Positions 38,265-49,165 are shown, numbered from the stretch's first letter. The stretch: DNA of 64,000 bases from DATJLY01 sp963773665 (GCA_963773665.1 CAVZBZ010000004.1:558001-622000); one strand, 5' to 3'. Made by a program: numbers and translations. The notes: generated by a model not told the origin, from the letters alone.

Positions 38265-39509
38265 ATGACATCGCTTCAGCCGGTGCGCGGCACGCAGGAC
38301 CTCCTGCCGGCCGAGCAGCGCCGCCATCGCTTCGTCGTCGAGACCGCACGCGAGATTGCGGCGCGCTATGGCTATGCCGAGATCGCGACGCCGATCTTCG
38401 AGTTCACCGAGGTTTTCTCCCGCCCGATCGGCGCCACGAGCGACATCGTGCAGAAGGAGATGTACTCGTTTCAGGACCGCGGCGGCGACGAGATCACGCT
38501 GCGGCCCGAATATACCGCGGGCATCGTCCGCGCCGTCCTGTCGAACGGCCTGACGCAGAGCCTGCCGCTGAAGCTTTTCGCGAGCGGGCCGATGTTCCGC
38601 TATGAGCGGCCGCAAAAGGGCCGCTTCCGCCAGTTCCACCAGATCGATGTCGAGTTGTTGGGCGTGGCGCAGCCCGCGGGCGATGTCGAGGTGATCGCAA
38701 TGGGCGCCGACATTTTGGAAGCGCTCGGCGTCGTCGCCGCCACCGAGCTCGAGCTCAACACGTTGGGCGATCTCGAAAGCCGCCATGCCTATCGCGCGGC
38801 ACTCGTCGCCTATTACGAGCAGCGGGCTGGCGAGCTCAGCGAGGATTCGCGCCGCCGGCTCGAGCGCAATCCGCTGCGCATCCTCAATTCGAAGGACGAG
38901 GGCGACAAGCGCGTCAATGAAGAGGCGCCGCTCTTCGACGATTATCTCACCGCCGACGCCCAAAAATTCTTCGATGCGGTGCGGGCCGGGCTCGAACGGC
39001 TCGGGATATCCTATCGCCTCAGCCCGCGCCTCGTGCGCGGCCTCGATTACTACTGCCACACCGCGTTCGAGTTCGTGACCAGGGAGCTCGGCGCGCAAGG
39101 CACGGTGTTGGGCGGCGGCCGCTATGACGGGCTCATGGGCGTGATGGGCGGGCCCGAGACGCCGGGCGTCGGCTGGGCGGCGGGAATCGAGCGCCTCGCG
39201 TTGCTGGTCGCCGAGCCGCCGGCCGAACCGCGCCCCATTGCCATCGTGCCGTTGGGCGAGGCGGCCGAGGCGGAGGCCCAGAAACTCGCGTACGAGCTGC
39301 GGCGTGCGGGCTTCGCCGTCGATTTGGGATATTCCGGCAATCTGCGCCGGCGCCTGTCGCACGCCGAGAAGATTCATGCGCGCGCCGCGGTGATCATCGG
39401 CGAGGACGAGCTTGCCCGCCGCGCCGTGAGCCTCCGCGATCTCGACGCCCGTCAACAGACCGAGGTGCCGCTCGCCGTCTTGCAGGAGCGGCTCCGCGAA
39501 TTCCGGTAG
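38265..39509 (+). CDS. hisS: Histidyl-tRNA synthetase
   Basis: A 414-residue class II aminoacyl-tRNA synthetase charging tRNA-His. Motif 1 region begins VRGTQDLLPAEQRRHRFV, motif 2 is FRYERPQKGRFRQFHQID, the histidine-specific motif is LVRGLDYYCHTAFEF, and motif 3 is GVGWAAGIERLALL. The C-terminal anticodon-binding domain starts at IAIVPLGEAAEAEAQKLA. The gene lies six bases after ispG and seven bases before hemA, so transcription probably continues from the ispG promoter through prmC. Confidence 0.96.
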   Translation: MTSLQPVRGTQDLLPAEQRRHRFVVETAREIAARYGYAEIATPIFEFTEVFSRPIGATSDIVQKEMYSFQDRGGDEITLRPEYTAGIVRAVLSNGLTQSLPLKLFASGPMFRYERPQKGRFRQFHQIDVELLGVAQPAGDVEVIAMGADILEALGVVAATELELNTLGDLESRHAYRAALVAYYEQRAGELSEDSRRRLERNPLRILNSKDEGDKRVNEEAPLFDDYLTADAQKFFDAVRAGLERLGISYRLSPRLVRGLDYYCHTAFEFVTRELGAQGTVLGGGRYDGLMGVMGGPETPGVGWAAGIERLALLVAEPPAEPRPIAIVPLGEAAEAEAQKLAYELRRAGFAVDLGYSGNLRRRLSHAEKIHARAAVIIGEDELARRAVSLRDLDARQQTEVPLAVLQERLREFR

Positions 39510-39516
39510 GGCGCCC

Positions 39517-40795
39517 GTGACCGACACGAACGAGGCGCCAGTCTCTCGCGTGGACAGGGCTGCAGCGCCCCTCCTCATCGCCGGCATCGACCACCGCGCT
39601 GCCGGCCCGGATTTGCGCGACGGCTTCGCGCGGATCGAGGCCGATCTCGGCGGCGCGCTCGAGAGCCTGCGCAACTCGGGCTTGCGCGACGGCGTGCTGA
39701 TCGCGACCTGCGACCGGGTCGAGCTGGCGAGCCACGATGCGGCTGCGGCGTCGCTCCTCGTGCCGCTTGTCGCAGCGCGCGCCGCGGTGCCCGAGGCGGC
39801 GCTTTCCGCCGCGCTTCACCGCCATGAAGGCGACCCCGCCTTGAAACATCTGTTCGCCGTCGCGAGCGCGCTCGAAAGCGCCGTTATCGGCGAGCCGCAT
39901 GTGCTGGGTCAGGTGCGCGCGGCGCACCGCGAGGCGGCGGAGTTGGGCCTCGTGGGTCCGGCGCTCGACGCCGCGTTCAACGCTGCCTTCGCCTGCGCGC
40001 GCCGCGTCAGGCGCGAGACCGGGATCTCCGAAAGCCCGCAATCGATCGCCGCGGCGGCGATCGATCTGGCGCGCGGCATTCACGGCGATCTTTCCCGCGC
40101 TGCGGCGCTCCTCGTCGGCCCGGCCGAGATGGGCGAGCTTCTGGCCGAGCAGTTCCGCCGCGCCGGCCTCGCGCGGCTCGCCGTGTGCGGCCCGGCCGAG
40201 CGCGCCGAGCGTGCCGCCCGGCGCCTTTCCTGCCACTACGTGCCGTTCGACGGGCTGCCCGACGCGGTAGCCGCCGCCGACATCGTCATCGCGTCGCTCG
40301 GCTCGGGCCGCATGGTGCTGACGCAGCCGCTCGTCGCGGCCTCATTGCGAAGGCGTCCGCTGCGGCCCATCTTCGTCATCGATGTGGCTCTTCCGACCGA
40401 CGCCGATCCGGCGATCAACGCGCTCGACGGCGTCTTCCTTTACGATCTCGCCGATCTCGAGCGCGCCGCGCTTGCCGGCCGCGCGAACCGCGCCGCTGCG
40501 GCTGATGCCGCCTGGCGCATCGTCGAGGAGGAGCTGCCAGGAATTTCGCACGCGGCGCGCGGCGCGTGCCGCCGTGCCGGCAGTGGTGGCGCTGCGCCGC
40601 CATTTCGAGACGGTGCGGGACGAGGTGATGGCGGAACAGGGTTTGGACGCCGAGGCCGCGACGCGGCTCCTCGTCGCGCGCCTCCTGCATGCGCCGTCCG
40701 AGGCGCTGCGCGATCTCGCCGGCGCGGGCGGCGATGCGGCGCGCATGGAGGATCTGCTGCGCCGCCTGTTCCGGCTCGACGCGGAGGCGAGATGA
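39517..40795 (+). CDS. hemA: Glutamyl-tRNA reductase, divergent (one frameshift)
   Basis: Glutamyl-tRNA reductase makes glutamate-1-semialdehyde, the first dedicated step of C5 tetrapyrrole synthesis. The protein of 425 residues (after removing one extra C near 40537) has the catalytic-domain signature with the nucleophile Cys in ATCDRVEL, the GEPHVLGQVRAAH stretch, a Rossmann domain (LLVGPAEMGELLAEQF), then IVIASLGSGRMVL and a C-terminal dimer helix VALRRHFETVRDEVM. Some normally conserved positions differ: TCDR for TCNR, GPAEM for GAGEM, and PTD for PRD. Start is a GTG seven bases after hisS; its TGA overlaps prfA. Most alphaproteobacteria use ALA synthase instead, making this gene unusual. 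Confidence 0.85.
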
Positions 40796-41890
40796 GCGAG
40801 ACCGCGCTCGAGGGAAAGCTCGACCGCGTGGTGCGGCGCCATGCGGAGCTCGCGCATACGCTGGCCGATCCGGCGAAGCTCGGCGGCGATTTTTCCCGGC
40901 TGGCCAAGGAATATGCCGATCTCACGCCGCTCGTCGAAGCAATTGAGGCTTTGAAGAAAGTCCGGGCGGAATACCAAGATACGGCAGCGCTCGCGAGCGA
41001 GCTTGCTGCCAATGCGGCCGAGGTCGATCCGGAAATGCGCGCTCTCGCCGCGACCGAGCTTGCCGCGCTCGAAAAGCGCCTGCCCGATCTCGAGCGCCAG
41101 GTCCGCCTCATGCTCCTGCCCAGGGACGAGGCCGACGAGCGCAACGCCATCCTCGAGCTGCGCGCCGGCACCGGCGGCGAGGAGGCGGCGCTCTTCGCCG
41201 CCGTTCTCTTCCGCATGTATCAGAAATATGCGGCGCTGCACGGCTGGCGCTTCGAGGCGATGGAGATTTCCGAGACCGGGATCGGCGGCTTCAAGGAGGC
41301 GATAGCAGCCATCAGCGGCAAGCAACGTGTTCGAGCGCCTGAAATTCGAATCGGGCGTGCACCGCGTGCAGCGCGTGCCCGAGACCGAGGGCTCGGGCCG
41401 CATCCACACCTCGGCCGCGACCGTCGCCGTGCTGCCCGAGGCAGAGGATGTGGACATCCACATCGACGACAAGGACCTGCGCATCGACGTGTTCCGCTCG
41501 AGCGGCCCCGGCGGCCAGTCGGTCAACACCACCGACAGCGCCGTGCGCATCACCCACCTGCCGACCGGCCTCGTCGTGCAGCAGCAGGACGAGAAATCGC
41601 AGCACAAGAACAAGGCGAAGGCGCTCAAAGTGCTGCGTGCGCGGCTCTACGAGCGCGAGCGCGAGGCGGCGGCGGCGGCGCGGGCCTTGTCGCGCAAGAC
41701 CCAGGTCGGCACGGGCGACCGGTCGGAGCGCATCCGGACCTACAATTTCCCGCAGGGCCGCGTCACCGACCATCGCATCGGCATGACGCTCTACAAGATC
41801 GACAAGGTGCTGAGCGGCGAAGCGCTCGACGAGTTCATCGACGCGCTCATCGCCGAGGACCAGGCGGCGCGTCTCGCGGAGGCGGAATGA
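40792..41890 (+). CDS. prfA: Peptide chain release factor 1 (one frameshift)
   Basis: RF1 recognises UAA and UAG and triggers peptide release. The N-terminal helices and the first part of the domain (ELRAGTGGEEAALFAAVLFRMY) are in one frame up to SGK; one extra base near 41325 shifts to NVFERLKFESGVHRVQRVPE, and the GGQ catalytic motif SSGPGGQSVNTTDSAVRITH lies near residue 240. Repaired length is 365 residues. The codon-recognition tripeptide lies in the middle region, which was not resolved in detail. It overlaps hemA at its start and prmC at its end by ATGA, so hemA, prfA and prmC are coupled. Confidence 0.95.
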
Positions 41891-42741
41891 GCGCCGCCAC
41901 CTTGGGCGAGGCGGTCGCGCGCACCGCTGCGGACCTCGCAGCCAGCGGCATCGGCGAGTCGCGGCGCGAGGCAAGGCTTCTGGTGGCGCTCGCCGCGCAA
42001 ATCGAGACATCGGTTGTGCTGGGCTATCCCGAGCGCCCGCTCGCGTCCCTGGCGCAGGGCAGACTTGCGGAGATGGTGCGGCGGCGCATGGCGCGCGAGC
42101 CGGTCTCGCGTCTCATCGGACGGCGCGAGTTCTGGAGCCTCGATTTCGAGGTCGGGCCGGCGACGCTCGATCCCAGGCCCGACAGCGAGACCCTGATCGC
42201 CGCTGCGCTCGGCCGGATCGGCGACCGCGCCGCGCTCTTGCGCATCCTCGACCTCGGCACCGGCACCGGCTGCCTTCTCTTGGCGCTCCTGAGCGAGCTT
42301 CCGAACGCCACCGGGCTGGGTCTCGACCTCGCCCCCGGGGCGGCCGCCGTGGCACGCCGGAATGCAGCCGCCAATGGGCTGGAATCGCGGGCATTTTTCG
42401 CGGTCGGGCAGTGGGGCGCGGCGCTCCGGGGCGGGTTCGAGGTGGTGCTCGCCAACCCGCCCTACGTGCCGTCCGGCGAGATCGCGGGGCTTGCCCCCGA
42501 GGTGGCGCTGTTCGAGCCCCGGCTCGCGCTCGACGGCGGCACGGACGGGCTTTCGGCCTATCGCGATCTTGCCCCCGGTCTCGGACGGCTGTTCGCCCGC
42601 ACGGGCTTTGCGGTCATCGAGCTGGGCGCCGGGCAGGCCGCCAGGGCGGCTGCGATTTTCCGCGGCGCCGGGCTTGAAGTCGCGAGCCGCCATCGCGATT
42701 TGAGTGGTGTCGAGCGCTGTCTCGTCCTTGTGCGGAAATAA
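41887..42741 (+). CDS. prmC: Release factor glutamine N5-methyltransferase PrmC
   Basis: PrmC methylates the glutamine of the GGQ motif in RF1 and RF2, the function of the gene just upstream. The 284-residue protein has the helical N-terminal domain, then a SAM-binding domain with ILDLGTGTGCLLLALLSELP and the substrate-binding NPPYVPSGEI. The ATG at 41887 overlaps the prfA stop. A GLDLAPGAAAVARRNA stretch follows motif I as in other PrmC proteins. The hairpin at 42740-42762 sits over its stop codon. Confidence 0.95.
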   Translation: MSAATLGEAVARTAADLAASGIGESRREARLLVALAAQIETSVVLGYPERPLASLAQGRLAEMVRRRMAREPVSRLIGRREFWSLDFEVGPATLDPRPDSETLIAAALGRIGDRAALLRILDLGTGTGCLLLALLSELPNATGLGLDLAPGAAAVARRNAAANGLESRAFFAVGQWGAALRGGFEVVLANPPYVPSGEIAGLAPEVALFEPRLALDGGTDGLSAYRDLAPGLGRLFARTGFAVIELGAGQAARAAAIFRGAGLEVASRHRDLSGVERCLVLVRK

Positions 42742-42762
42742 AAAATGTTGGAAATGCCAACA
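42740..42762 (-). terminator. Minus-strand-facing Rho-independent terminator
   Basis: TGTTGG (42746-42751) and CCAACA (42757-42762) pair around AAATG. On the minus strand the stem is followed by TTTTTT (42745-42740), the classical terminator layout. On the plus strand there is no T-run. It therefore would stop antisense transcription entering prmC from the right, although no minus-strand gene is visible there. Confidence 0.6.
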
Positions 42763-42936
42763 CTTCCCGTCTAGGGTGGTGTTGACCTAACGACAATGAG
42801 CCACTGGCTCCCGCTGCCCTTCGGGGTCGGCCCGTCCCCGCCGTAATGGCGCTGCACGTCCTAGAGGCGATAGCCGCCGGGGATCGCTTTCGAAACCAAA
42901 CAGTCGTGAACCATGCATCGTGATTTCAAAGGCATC
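42763..42936 (+). ncRNA. Candidate structured leader or small RNA between prmC and DUF4167
   Basis: This gap of 174 bases has several possible stems: CTAGGGTG (42771-42778) with CAC-GT-CCTAG (42855-42864), GAGCC-ACT-GGCTC (42798-42810), and CCC-TTCG-GGG (42817-42826), a stable UUCG-type tetraloop. No known RNA family was recognised. It may be the 5' leader of the DUF4167 gene on the plus strand, or a minus-strand small RNA ending at the terminator at 42740-42762. Confidence 0.3.
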
Positions 42937-43398
42937 ATGAGACCAGGTCAGAACAAGCGGGGCCGTAACCGCAACAATATGAACGGCGGCGGCGGGGGTG
43001 GCGGTGGTGGTGGCGGCGGGCATCCGGGCAATCGTCCCCGGCCGCCGCATCGGATCCAGACCTTCGAGAGCAGCGGGCCGAACGTAAAAATCCGCGGCAA
43101 TGCCTACCAGGTGTTCGAGCGCTACATTGCCCTCGCGCGCGAGGCCGGGTCCGCCGGCGACCGTATAGCGGCCGAGAATTTCTATCAGCACGCGGAGCAT
43201 TACTTCCGCGTGATGAACGCCGATGGCAACGGTCAAGGCTATATGCAACAGCAGCGGCCCATGACCCCGGCCGATACCGAGATGAACGGCGACATGGACG
43301 GCGACCCGGCGGAGATGCAGGAACGCCGTCAGCCGGTCCCGTCCGATCCCGAATCCGAGCCCGAGCCCGAAGCCCCGCCGAGCACCTCGACGAACTAG
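42937..43398 (+). CDS. DUF4167 domain protein
   Basis: A 153-residue protein of the DUF4167 family, which is confined to alphaproteobacteria and is thought to bind RNA. The N-terminus MRPGQNKRGRNRNNM is followed by an eleven-Gly run, then the conserved domain NVKIRGNAYQVFERYIALA and ENFYQHAEHYFRVMNA. The C-terminal tail is acidic and Pro-rich. The ATG at 42937, with AAAGG upstream, matches the usual family start; an ATG at 42913 would add eight residues. It lies between prmC and clpB, its conserved place in related genomes. No function is established. Confidence 0.87.
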   Translation: MRPGQNKRGRNRNNMNGGGGGGGGGGGGHPGNRPRPPHRIQTFESSGPNVKIRGNAYQVFERYIALAREAGSAGDRIAAENFYQHAEHYFRVMNADGNGQGYMQQQRPMTPADTEMNGDMDGDPAEMQERRQPVPSDPESEPEPEAPPSTSTN

Positions 43399-43414
43399 CG
43401 CTTTACGACCGCGG

Positions 43415-43433
43415 CGGCGGCCTTGCGCCGCCG
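43415..43433 (+). terminator. Hairpin after DUF4167 gene
   Basis: CGGCGGC (43415-43421) and GCCGCCG (43427-43433) form a 7-bp GC stem with loop CTTGC, 16 bp past the DUF4167 stop. There is no T-run, so it is a weak terminator at best. Its loop contains the -35 element of the predicted clpB promoter. Confidence 0.35.
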
Positions 43434-43450
43434 ATTCGGTGAACCCATAT
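43422..43450 (+). promoter_or_regulatory. Predicted heat-shock (RpoH) promoter of clpB
   Basis: CTTG (43422-43425) and CCCATAT (43444-43450) are separated by 18 bp, matching the sigma-32 type promoter pattern, 66 bp before the clpB start. It fits the expected heat regulation of ClpB. Confidence 0.6.
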
Positions 43451-43516
43451 CTCACGTGAAGGGTGCGGGGCGTTGCCTCCAAGAGGGACGCGCGCGCCGG
43501 TTCATGGGGTGAGTTC

Positions 43517-46108
<2,592 letters not shown>

Positions 46109-46113
46109 GCGCG

Positions 46114-46184
46114 AGATTGCTTCGTCGCTCCCGCTCCTCGCAATGACAAACCGTATTGTCATTGCGAGCGCAGCGAAGCAATCT
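46114..46184. repeat. Dispersed palindromic repeat downstream of clpB
   Basis: AGATTGCTTCG near 46114 and its partner CGAAGCAATCT ending 46184 are the outer arms of a large imperfect palindrome; CAATGACA and TGTCATTG form its inner arms, around a short loop. The sequence CATTGCGAGCGCAGCGAAGCAATCT is a familiar dispersed repeat of proteobacterial intergenic regions. It begins a few bases after the clpB stop and may fold as a terminator-like hairpin. Translation of it would give SLRAQRSNL, a known artefact peptide. Confidence 0.75.
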
Positions 46185-46191
46185 TCCGCCC

Positions 46192-47049
46192 ATGCGCTCC
46201 CGTCATCCCGAAAACGCGCCGGGCGAGTGGTATGTCGATCGCAGCTGCATCGATTGCGGCGCGTCGCGAAACGTAGCGCCCGGCCTCATCGCCGAGCGCG
46301 GCGGGCAATGCGTCTTCGTGCGCCAGCCCGAAAGCGCGGACGATGTGCTGCAGGCGTGGCGCGCGCGCCTCCTCTGCCCGACCGCGTCGATCCACACCGA
46401 GGGCGTGCAGCACGCGCCCAGGAACGCGTTTCCCGAGCAGATGACGGACGGCGTGTGGCGCTTGGGCTTCAATGCGCGCTCGTCCTGGGGCGCCAACTCG
46501 TTCCTCATCAGGCACGGCGGCGGCAACGCCATGGTCGATGCGCCGCGCTGGGCCTCGCAAGTGGTGGACGCGATCGCGGCGCTGGGCGGGCTCGCGGAAA
46601 TTCTGCTGACCCACCGCGACGACGTGGCCGATGCCGGGCGCTATGCCGCGCACTTCGGCGCGCGCGTCTTCATCCACGAGGCCGACCGTGCCGCCGCACC
46701 TTATGCGAGCGACATCCTGCGCGGACGCGAGGCGCTTGCCATCGCGCCCGGGCTCATCGCCATCCCGCTCCCCGGTCATACCGAGGGCAGCGCGGCCTAT
46801 CTCCTCGATGAACGTTGCCTCTTCACCGGCGACAGCCTGTCATGGGACTTCGAGACCGACGATCTGCGCGCCTCGCGCGCCGTGTGCTGGTGGTCCTGGC
46901 CCGAGCAATTGGCCTCGCTCGCGCGGCTCCGCGAGTACCGCTTCGAATGGCTGTTCGCCGGCCACGGCGGCAGCCACCGCCTGCCGCCCGAGAAAATGCA
47001 GGCGCGGCTCGAAAACCTTCTTCGCCGCGCCGCTATCGCATCTGCCTGA
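46192..47049 (+). CDS. MBL-fold metallo-hydrolase with ferredoxin-like N-terminus
   Basis: A 285-residue protein with a short Cys-containing N-terminal segment (DRSCIDCGASRNVAPG, resembling a reduced ferredoxin motif with only one CxxC pair) and a metallo-beta-lactamase domain. The hydrolase motif is LLTHRDDVADAGRYAAHF, where the usual HxHxDH is altered, and GHTEGSAAYLL and FTGDSLSWD supply other metal-binding positions. THRDDVAD-type signatures occur in this subfamily. The ATG at 46192 is chosen; a TTG at 46156 would translate the dispersed repeat into twelve spurious residues. Substrate unknown. It converges with the TAXI protein gene. Confidence 0.82.
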   Translation: MRSRHPENAPGEWYVDRSCIDCGASRNVAPGLIAERGGQCVFVRQPESADDVLQAWRARLLCPTASIHTEGVQHAPRNAFPEQMTDGVWRLGFNARSSWGANSFLIRHGGGNAMVDAPRWASQVVDAIAALGGLAEILLTHRDDVADAGRYAAHFGARVFIHEADRAAAPYASDILRGREALAIAPGLIAIPLPGHTEGSAAYLLDERCLFTGDSLSWDFETDDLRASRAVCWWSWPEQLASLARLREYRFEWLFAGHGGSHRLPPEKMQARLENLLRRAAIASA

Positions 47050-47989
47050 GCCAGCGCTCGGCGCCCTTGTGCAGCGGCACGTCCATCGGCGTGGCGTTGG
47101 ACTCGCGCCACACCTGGCTCACATCCTCGAACGACTCCGCCTCCCACGGGATCTCGTCGGCGCGCGCGGCGAAGCCGGCGCATACGTCATAGACCATCTG
47201 TTCCGGCAAATCCTCGCGCGCATAGAGCGGCCAGCCGCTGTAGTCGATGCAAGGGTGGTCCCGGTCGAGGCCGGGAAAGCGGCTCTTCGGCACCATGACC
47301 TTGCGCCAGCCGATCTCGGCCAGCCGCGCGAACATCTCGGGCTCGGGGTCGAGCAGCATCATGTCGTGCCTGAGCGCTTCGTCGAACCAGATGACGAGCG
47401 CCTCGTCGAAGATCGCATCGAGCGTGCCGGAGCGCAGCGGCTCCATCCTGCGCTTGTCGCTCGGGCTGCCGCTCATGGAGAGCGTCCCGCCCCACGATAC
47501 GATGTCGGCAAGGCTGAAGCCGTAGAGCGCCAGCACCTGGTCGGTCAGCACGCGGGTCGAATGGGTCGGGTCCTCCTTGACCGAGACCTGGAGCGGATAG
47601 CGCGCCTTCTTGATGTCGGCGAGCGAGCGAAAACCCAGGCTTTTCCTGACGGCGAACACGAACCAGTCCCAGGTCGGCCAGTTGCCGACGATGCGGAGCG
47701 GCAGCTTCTCGTTGAACAATCCGACGCCGCGATAGGCCTGCGTCAGGAACGCCGAGGGATTGACGAACGCCATCTCGATCGTGCCGCGCGCGACCGCGTG
47801 CGCGAGCGCGGGCGAGCCCGTTGCCATGCGCAGAGAGGGCCGGAAATCCTCGCCCGAGCCGTTGCCGATCGCGATGCACACGTCGCGATTGCCGCCATAG
47901 GGCGTGGCCGGATTGCCGGCGAAATGGAGTCCCAGCTCCCACAGCGCCTTGGCTCGCAGGAAGTTCGCTCCGCGCGGCAGTTTCTCCAT
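47033..47989 (-). CDS. TAXI family TRAP-type solute-binding protein, apparently without signal peptide
   Basis: A 318-residue protein of the TAXI (TRAP-associated extracytoplasmic immunogenic) solute-binding family. It contains YGGNRDVCIAIGNGSGEDFR and MATGSPALAHAVARGTIEMAFVNPSA, with KKARYPLQVSVKEDPTHST further on. The N-terminus MEKLPRGANFLRAKALWEL is not a signal peptide, and no DctM/DctQ-like membrane component is nearby, so export and transport are uncertain. The ATG at 47989 has GAGGAC before it. It begins seven bases after the luciferase-like monooxygenase on the same strand. The two may cooperate on one substrate, with this protein as a cytoplasmic binder, but that is inference. Confidence 0.8.
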   Translation of the reverse strand: MEKLPRGANFLRAKALWELGLHFAGNPATPYGGNRDVCIAIGNGSGEDFRPSLRMATGSPALAHAVARGTIEMAFVNPSAFLTQAYRGVGLFNEKLPLRIVGNWPTWDWFVFAVRKSLGFRSLADIKKARYPLQVSVKEDPTHSTRVLTDQVLALYGFSLADIVSWGGTLSMSGSPSDKRRMEPLRSGTLDAIFDEALVIWFDEALRHDMMLLDPEPEMFARLAEIGWRKVMVPKSRFPGLDRDHPCIDYSGWPLYAREDLPEQMVYDVCAGFAARADEIPWEAESFEDVSQVWRESNATPMDVPLHKGAERWLRQMR

Positions 47990-47996
47990 GTCGTCC

Positions 47997-49046
47997 TCAC
48001 CTGAAATTCGGCGCGACCTCGGTCATGAAGCGCGCCATCTCTTCCTTGACCTGCGCGTGCGGCTTGAGGCCGACGTTGAAATAGAGGATCACCTCGTCGA
48101 ACCCTGCGGCCTTCACCTTGGCGAGCGTCTCGCCGATCCGCGCCGGCGAGCCCAAGAGCACGGAGTTCTCGGTCAGATCCTCCGGCCGCGCGTTCTTGAG
48201 GCGCTCGACCATGCCGATGAAATAGCGGTATGAGGGCGGCGCCGTGCGCGGGTCGCCGGGAAAGGCCGGGATCACGCATTCCTTGTAGTAGCGGATCTGG
48301 CGCGCGCGGGCGGCCGCGTCCTCGGCGGCCGTGTCGGCAAAGTGGGTGAAATAGCTGCACATGAGGCGCCCCGGTTTTTGGCCGTGCTTGGCGCAGGTCT
48401 CCTTGTAGAGCTGCGCCACCTCGGCAAGCCCGCCAAAGGTCAGCGCCGCGGCGAAGGGTGCCACGATGAGGCCGCAGCCGAGCCGCGCGGCAAGCTCGAT
48501 CGACGGCTTCGAGAACGACCCGACATAGGCCGGCAGGGGCCGCTGCACGGGCTTCGGCGTGATGCGCACGTCGTCGAAATGATAATGCTTGCCGTGCCAC
48601 GAGATGCGCTCGTCGGCCATCCACAGGCGGCGCACGATCTCCATCCCCTCCTCGAAGATCGGCTGGTTCTCCTCGAACGACACGCCGAACGGCAGGTACT
48701 CGCGCTTGTCGTAGCCGCGTCCCGCCGCGAAATCGACGCGCCCGCCCGAAAGGAGATCGAGCGTCGCCCATTGCTCGGCGACGCGGATCGGATGATGGAG
48801 CGGCAGCACCGTCACGGCCGGCGCGAGCCTGATCTTCTTGGTCCGCGCCGCGACATAGGCCAATGCCAGATCGGGACACGACAAGACGCCGAGCGAGCTG
48901 AAATGATGCTCGCCGATCCAGGCCGAGTGCATCCCCAGTTCCTCGGCGTAAAGCGCCTCGTCGACGATGTCGGCGATGAAGCTGTTGGCCTCGCGCCGGT
49001 TGTTCTCGTAATGGTTGTCGCTCAGGGTGAAATAGCCGAATTCCAT
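47997..49046 (-). CDS. LLM-class flavin-dependent oxidoreductase
   Basis: A bacterial-luciferase-like monooxygenase (about 349 residues). Features include MEFGYFTLSDNHYE, AEELGMHSAWIGEHHFSSLG, VTVLPLHHPIRVAEQWATLD, and LSGGRVDFAAGRGYDKREY in the FMN-binding barrel. The family oxidises alkanes, sulfonates or related substrates with reduced flavin from a separate reductase. The ATG at 49046 is chosen because it begins the motif; an ATG at 49085 upstream has no support. It is divergent from the alcohol dehydrogenase gene 120 bp away and is followed at once by the TAXI gene. Confidence 0.88.
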   Translation of the reverse strand: MEFGYFTLSDNHYENNRREANSFIADIVDEALYAEELGMHSAWIGEHHFSSLGVLSCPDLALAYVAARTKKIRLAPAVTVLPLHHPIRVAEQWATLDLLSGGRVDFAAGRGYDKREYLPFGVSFEENQPIFEEGMEIVRRLWMADERISWHGKHYHFDDVRITPKPVQRPLPAYVGSFSKPSIELAARLGCGLIVAPFAAALTFGGLAEVAQLYKETCAKHGQKPGRLMCSYFTHFADTAAEDAAARARQIRYYKECVIPAFPGDPRTAPPSYRYFIGMVERLKNARPEDLTENSVLLGSPARIGETLAKVKAAGFDEVILYFNVGLKPHAQVKEEMARFMTEVAPNFR

Positions 49047-49165
49047 GGCCGCCTCGCGCCGGTTGTCGGCTTTGTCATACACCATGCGCGGCGTTGCCGC
49101 ACCGCCTTGATCCGCCGTCTGGCCGGGCTAAAAGATGCCTTCGCGCCGTGGAGGGCGCGCCAAGA

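Noticed and set aside
42783..42830. AACGACAATGAG followed by CTGGCT and GCTGCC resembles the start of a tmRNA tag (NDN...)
   Set aside because: There is no Ala resume codon, a TGA stands just before it, no stop follows the tag-like stretch, and neither tRNA-like arms nor a permuted acceptor piece is found nearby.
42937..43020. Gly-codon repeat in DUF4167 as a CRISPR or phase-variation array
   Set aside because: It is an ordinary poly-Gly linker of a family that often has low-complexity N-termini; there are no spacers, and it is in frame.
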